Part shown: one piece after another, positions 61,299-64,000 of the stretch | Layout: the number at the start of each line of letters is the position of its first letter | Numbering within the stretch: the stretch's first letter is position 1 | NCBI GenBank assembly: GCA_023392615.1 | Contig: JAEVYT010000030.1 | Span: 682,001-746,000, forward strand | Source of the DNA: Bacillota bacterium | GTDB taxonomy: Bacteria; Bacillota; Clostridia; Lachnospirales; Lachnospiraceae | DNA: 64,000 nt | Direction: 5' to 3' | Notes under the pieces: model-generated | Told to the model about the DNA's origin: nothing | Seen by the model: only the letters and a program-made list of their open reading frames with translations | The model's database searches: none | Made by a program: the position numbers and the translations under genes

Positions 61299-62186
61299 TT
61301 AGGAATCATAATGCACGGTAGTAAACATTCCCCCAATGGAATCAGTCATATTATTGGTCATATGTTGTGGAATATGGCAGTGAAATGGCCAGTTTCCTTT
61401 ATTATTTGCATTGAATTCAACGTCATAAGTTTCCCCTGACGCTACATTTATCGTATTCTTTTTTACGTTGAGATAAGCGTTAAACTCATTTCCATCCGAG
61501 GCTGTTACTTGGAACTGATGTCCGTGTATATGCATAGGATGGGCATCCATCATTACATTTCCGAAACGGACACGGATTTGTTCCCCGGATTTTACAGGTA
61601 ATGCTTTTGTCATGGGAAAACATTTGCCGTTGATTGCGAAAAAGTTAAATTCGTGGGAGGAAGAATCAAGGTCATATTCTCCTGCTTTCACGGTACCAGG
61701 GGGGATATCTTTTACCTTGAATTCCTGAAGCATAAGGAAGAAATCTTTATCCATTTTGCTATAGGGTTGTTCAATGATCAATCCACCCATAAGACCCATC
61801 ATAATTTGTTTATGGGATTGAAAATGAGAATGATACATATGTGTGCCGGGTGGATTCTTAATTTGAAATCGATAATCAAAGAAATAACCAGGTTCGATTT
61901 TTGGAGAAGGTTCAATATCCGGTACACCATCCATCATATTAGGCACATCCAGACCGTGCCAATGTACGCTGGTGGGTTCTGATAATTTGTTATAAACTCT
62001 TATATTAATATAGTCTCCATGGTTCACTAGTATAGTGGGCCCAGGTGTGCTTCCGTTATACCCCCAGGCTTTAATAAATAATCCGGGCAGAATTTCTTGC
62101 TTCACCTCTTCTGCTGTTAACTCAAAGTATTTAACGCCTCGAATGTTATTATATTTTAAAATATCTATATCAGGAGTTATAACCAT
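61299..62186 (-). CDS. Two-domain multicopper oxidase
   Basis: 295 residues, compact two-cupredoxin type. Copper ligands: SVHWHGLD (His75, His77), MYHSHFQSH (His119, His121), HPMHIHGHQF (His216, His219, His221) and WPFHCHIPQHMTNNM (His269, Cys270, His271, His275, Met280), covering the T1 and trinuclear sites. Two-domain enzymes oxidise phenols, metals or other donors with O2, unexpected for an anaerobe; a spore-coat laccase like CotA is a possible role. No export signal is visible, as for CotA. ATG 62186 follows TAGGAGGATATC. Confidence 0.92.
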   Translation of the reverse strand: MVITPDIDILKYNNIRGVKYFELTAEEVKQEILPGLFIKAWGYNGSTPGPTILVNHGDYINIRVYNKLSEPTSVHWHGLDVPNMMDGVPDIEPSPKIEPGYFFDYRFQIKNPPGTHMYHSHFQSHKQIMMGLMGGLIIEQPYSKMDKDFFLMLQEFKVKDIPPGTVKAGEYDLDSSSHEFNFFAINGKCFPMTKALPVKSGEQIRVRFGNVMMDAHPMHIHGHQFQVTASDGNEFNAYLNVKKNTINVASGETYDVEFNANNKGNWPFHCHIPQHMTNNMTDSIGGMFTTVHYDS

Positions 62187-62378
62187 GATATCCTCCTAAG
62201 GTGTTACTATACTACTAAAATATGTCTGCGAATTGATATTGTTCAACATAGCATTAGGATTAAATTATGCTTTCGCTATTTATTGGTCGTTTGACTCAAA
62301 TAATACGAGGGGAACTTTAAACAATCATGGAACATATGATATCTTGATGTTGCAACTAAGGTATTAAGGTATGTAGTA

Positions 62379-63026
62379 ATGAATCATCCGGTTTTTATTG
62401 TATTTGAATCCATTTTATTTGCAACAGCATTATCAACTGATGCGCTGATTGCAAGTCTAGCTTATGGAAGCAACAAGATAAAAATTCCATTTGTATCCGT
62501 TCTGGTTATTGCATTTCTGTGTACCGGAATACTAGCGTGTTCACTTCTTGTTGGTTCTGTACTAAAACCTTTCTTACCTGCTGAAGTTTTGAAAGGAATT
62601 TCATTCACAATTCTATTCTTCCTAGGTATCATGAGGCTGTTGGATAATTTGGTGAAGTCATTCATTGATCGATATAGCATCATCAATAAACAAATTAAAT
62701 TCAGCATGCTAAACCTCAATTTCATATTAAATATATATGCGGATCCACAGGAAGCAGATATTGACGAATCAAAGGTATTGTCACCGAGAGAGGCATTGTC
62801 ACTTGGTATCGCATTATCGATAGATAGTCTGGCAGCAGGTGTCGGTGCAGCAATGGGTAATATTAACGTACTGGTAGTCATATTTTCATCAATTCTATTA
62901 AGTATGGGGGCCATTAAATGTGGTGAGATTGTGGGCTATAAATTAAGTGATAAGGTTCCTTTTAATCTCTCCTGGTTAAGCGGCTTCATATTAATCGCTT
63001 TAGCGGTTGTGAGGTTGATTAATTAA
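62379..63026 (+). CDS. ytaF: Sporulation membrane protein YtaF (MntP-related)
   Basis: 215 residues, six helices in two repeats: ATALSTDALIASLAYG and GIALSIDSLAAGVGAAMG, each with the conserved Asp of the MntP/YtaF fold, and a long polar loop (DPQEADIDESKVLSPREA). YtaF is made during sporulation in bacilli and clostridia; by relation to MntP it may move divalent metal ions. ATG 62379 follows TAAGGTATGTAGTA. Divergent from the oxidase. Confidence 0.92.
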   Translation: MNHPVFIVFESILFATALSTDALIASLAYGSNKIKIPFVSVLVIAFLCTGILACSLLVGSVLKPFLPAEVLKGISFTILFFLGIMRLLDNLVKSFIDRYSIINKQIKFSMLNLNFILNIYADPQEADIDESKVLSPREALSLGIALSIDSLAAGVGAAMGNINVLVVIFSSILLSMGAIKCGEIVGYKLSDKVPFNLSWLSGFILIALAVVRLIN

Positions 63027-63167
63027 GAAGTATTTAAGGGATTATTACGTTCACCGAAGAAGTAATCTTTTCATATAATTAAATGATGGGCTAATGATAG
63101 AGATTCATACACTTTGATTACGCTTATCATAAATACTTTAATTTTCATCATGAAAGGAATGAATAGA

Positions 63168-63731
63168 ATGAGTGAAAATAAAAATGTAATCGGAATACCG
63201 CCCACCATTGTTGACATTACTAGCCCTGGCTATAATGCGTTGGAAGGGCGCTATTTTATCGCTCAAACCGGTGAACTAGAGTTCGGTTTTTGCGAGGATG
63301 CCTGGGGTGGATTGATTAATCCACATCAATCAGGTGTAAATCTATATTTTGATATATTCACTATAACAAATTTTTCTGAAACCAGTTATACAGCCGAGAT
63401 ATGGCTTAATGCACCGGCACCAAGGGATTCTTTGGTTTCCACAACTGTTACACCGTCCAACCAGTCAATTAAGCCACCACCAAAACCAATTGTATTTATG
63501 AAATATTCGGACAGGATACAAAAACCTTTGTCGGAAGGTGTTAATATATTTGATCGTATCGTAGCACCAAATTCAACATTAGTAAGTGATTCTCATCAAG
63601 GTTCCATAATTATTGGCCCTGGAGGGACGTTCTCGATATTGCTGAAATCACCTGGTGATGAAAAAATAACTGGAACAATTGTATTAACTTGGTGGGAAGA
63701 GAAAATTCCTTCTTACTGCTATACACGATAA
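63168..63731 (+). CDS. DUF6143-like protein, copy 1
   Basis: 187 residues. Blocks YFIAQTGELEFGFCEDAWGGLINPHQSGVNLYFDIFTITNFS, PKPIVFMKYSDRIQKPLSEGVNIFDR and GPGGTFSILLKSPGD are shared with the next gene's visible part and match the DUF6143 pattern I recall from clostridial spore-formers. No signal peptide. ATG 63168 follows GAAAGGAATGAATAGA. Followed 11 bases later by a second copy. Function unknown; perhaps a spore structural protein. Confidence 0.8.
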   Translation: MSENKNVIGIPPTIVDITSPGYNALEGRYFIAQTGELEFGFCEDAWGGLINPHQSGVNLYFDIFTITNFSETSYTAEIWLNAPAPRDSLVSTTVTPSNQSIKPPPKPIVFMKYSDRIQKPLSEGVNIFDRIVAPNSTLVSDSHQGSIIIGPGGTFSILLKSPGDEKITGTIVLTWWEEKIPSYCYTR

Positions 63732-63742
63732 GGAGGAGAATT

Positions 63743-64000
63743 ATGAGCAGAATATATCTCCATAATGAAAAAAATCCTCCGGAGGTTATAGTAATGCCGG
63801 AGAATGTGTATCAATCAAGTATAGGTAAGTACTTTCTTGGACAAACAAAAAGCATCTTTTTTGATCCGAACTCCTATGCGTGGGGTGGGTTAATAAATCC
63901 AAACGGATCTGGTGTGAATATGTTCTTGAATGCGTATACGATATCGAATTTTTCCTCAGAACCGATAACAGCACAAGGATGGTTAAGTGCAAATTTGCCT
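63743..64000 (+). CDS. DUF6143-like protein, copy 2 (cut by window edge)
   Basis: The first 86 residues are visible: MSRIYLHNEKNPPEVIV, then YFLGQTKSIFFDPNSYAWGGLINPNGSGVNMFLNAYTISNFS, aligning throughout with the preceding gene. ATG 63743 follows AAGGAGGAGAATT. It is a tandem paralogue, and the C-terminus lies outside the window. Confidence 0.8.
   Translation, partial: MSRIYLHNEKNPPEVIVMPENVYQSSIGKYFLGQTKSIFFDPNSYAWGGLINPNGSGVNMFLNAYTISNFSSEPITAQGWLSANLP

Overview
The window looks like chromosomal DNA of a low-GC, spore-forming anaerobic Clostridia member, most like the Lachnospiraceae / Lachnoclostridium type. The base composition is AT-rich, most genes have strong AGGAGG-type ribosome binding sites, and sigma-A promoters are of the TTGACA-17-TATAAT kind. 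Spore-associated families are present: a LysM-GH18 protein, YtaF, Csp-like subtilases and small Cys/Gly-rich proteins. The genus cannot be fixed from the sequence alone. No rRNA, tRNA, CRISPR array, transposase or phage module was seen.

Layout. 0-10.8 kb: a chemoreceptor cut by the left edge, a lipoprotein, a LysM-GH18 protein lacking its catalytic acid, a MATE pump, an isochorismatase-like hydrolase divergent from a WYL regulator, a degenerate gene-poor stretch (7.9-9.0 kb), and an operon of an MFS transporter with three small membrane proteins. 10.9-17.4 kb: a dense minus-strand array of small accessory enzymes (GNATs, an isochorismatase-like hydrolase, a methyltransferase, a LysE exporter, an ATPase, a VOC protein). 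17.7-22.5 kb: an amidase-deacetylase fusion and a three-gene two-component operon. 22.7-31.3 kb: more accessory enzymes mixed with decayed genes (an internally deleted VOC gene, a YfcE-type phosphodiesterase pseudogene, a truncated methyltransferase). 31.4-39.4 kb: a large surface protein, a regulator-exporter pair, and SseB-like, DUF362-ferredoxin, cupin and alpha/beta-hydrolase genes.

39.7-43.9 kb is a metal(loid) operon transcribed leftward from one good promoter: arsR, hgcA, hgcB, acr3, a GNAT and arsC. HgcA carries the diagnostic NVWCAAGK cap-helix motif and HgcB has two 4Fe-4S motifs plus a terminal CC, so the cell probably methylates mercury, with the genes wired into an arsenic-resistance unit. 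44.0-48.8 kb holds a lipid kinase and a zinc-type ABC uptake operon preceded by a perfect 9-1-9 palindrome next to its promoter.

48.9-53.1 kb is the most unusual locus: a secreted TasA/DUF1102-like subunit, an ER-type (SipW) signal peptidase with a long extension, a second small exported subunit, and a DUF5305-like membrane protein whose cytoplasmic part contains a complete tandem MshEN motif pair known to bind cyclic di-GMP. I read it as a candidate c-di-GMP-controlled surface-fibre system. 53.5-64 kb has a CHAP-type amidase, an RCC1-repeat lipoprotein, a Cys/Gly-rich small protein, a protein with a possible nucleotide-hydrolase-like fold, two subtilases, a two-domain multicopper oxidase, YtaF and tandem DUF6143 proteins. 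A 92-bp hairpin-rich element occurs twice, at 23.3 and 57.6 kb, each time overlapping the start of a gene, and shows one compensatory base change.
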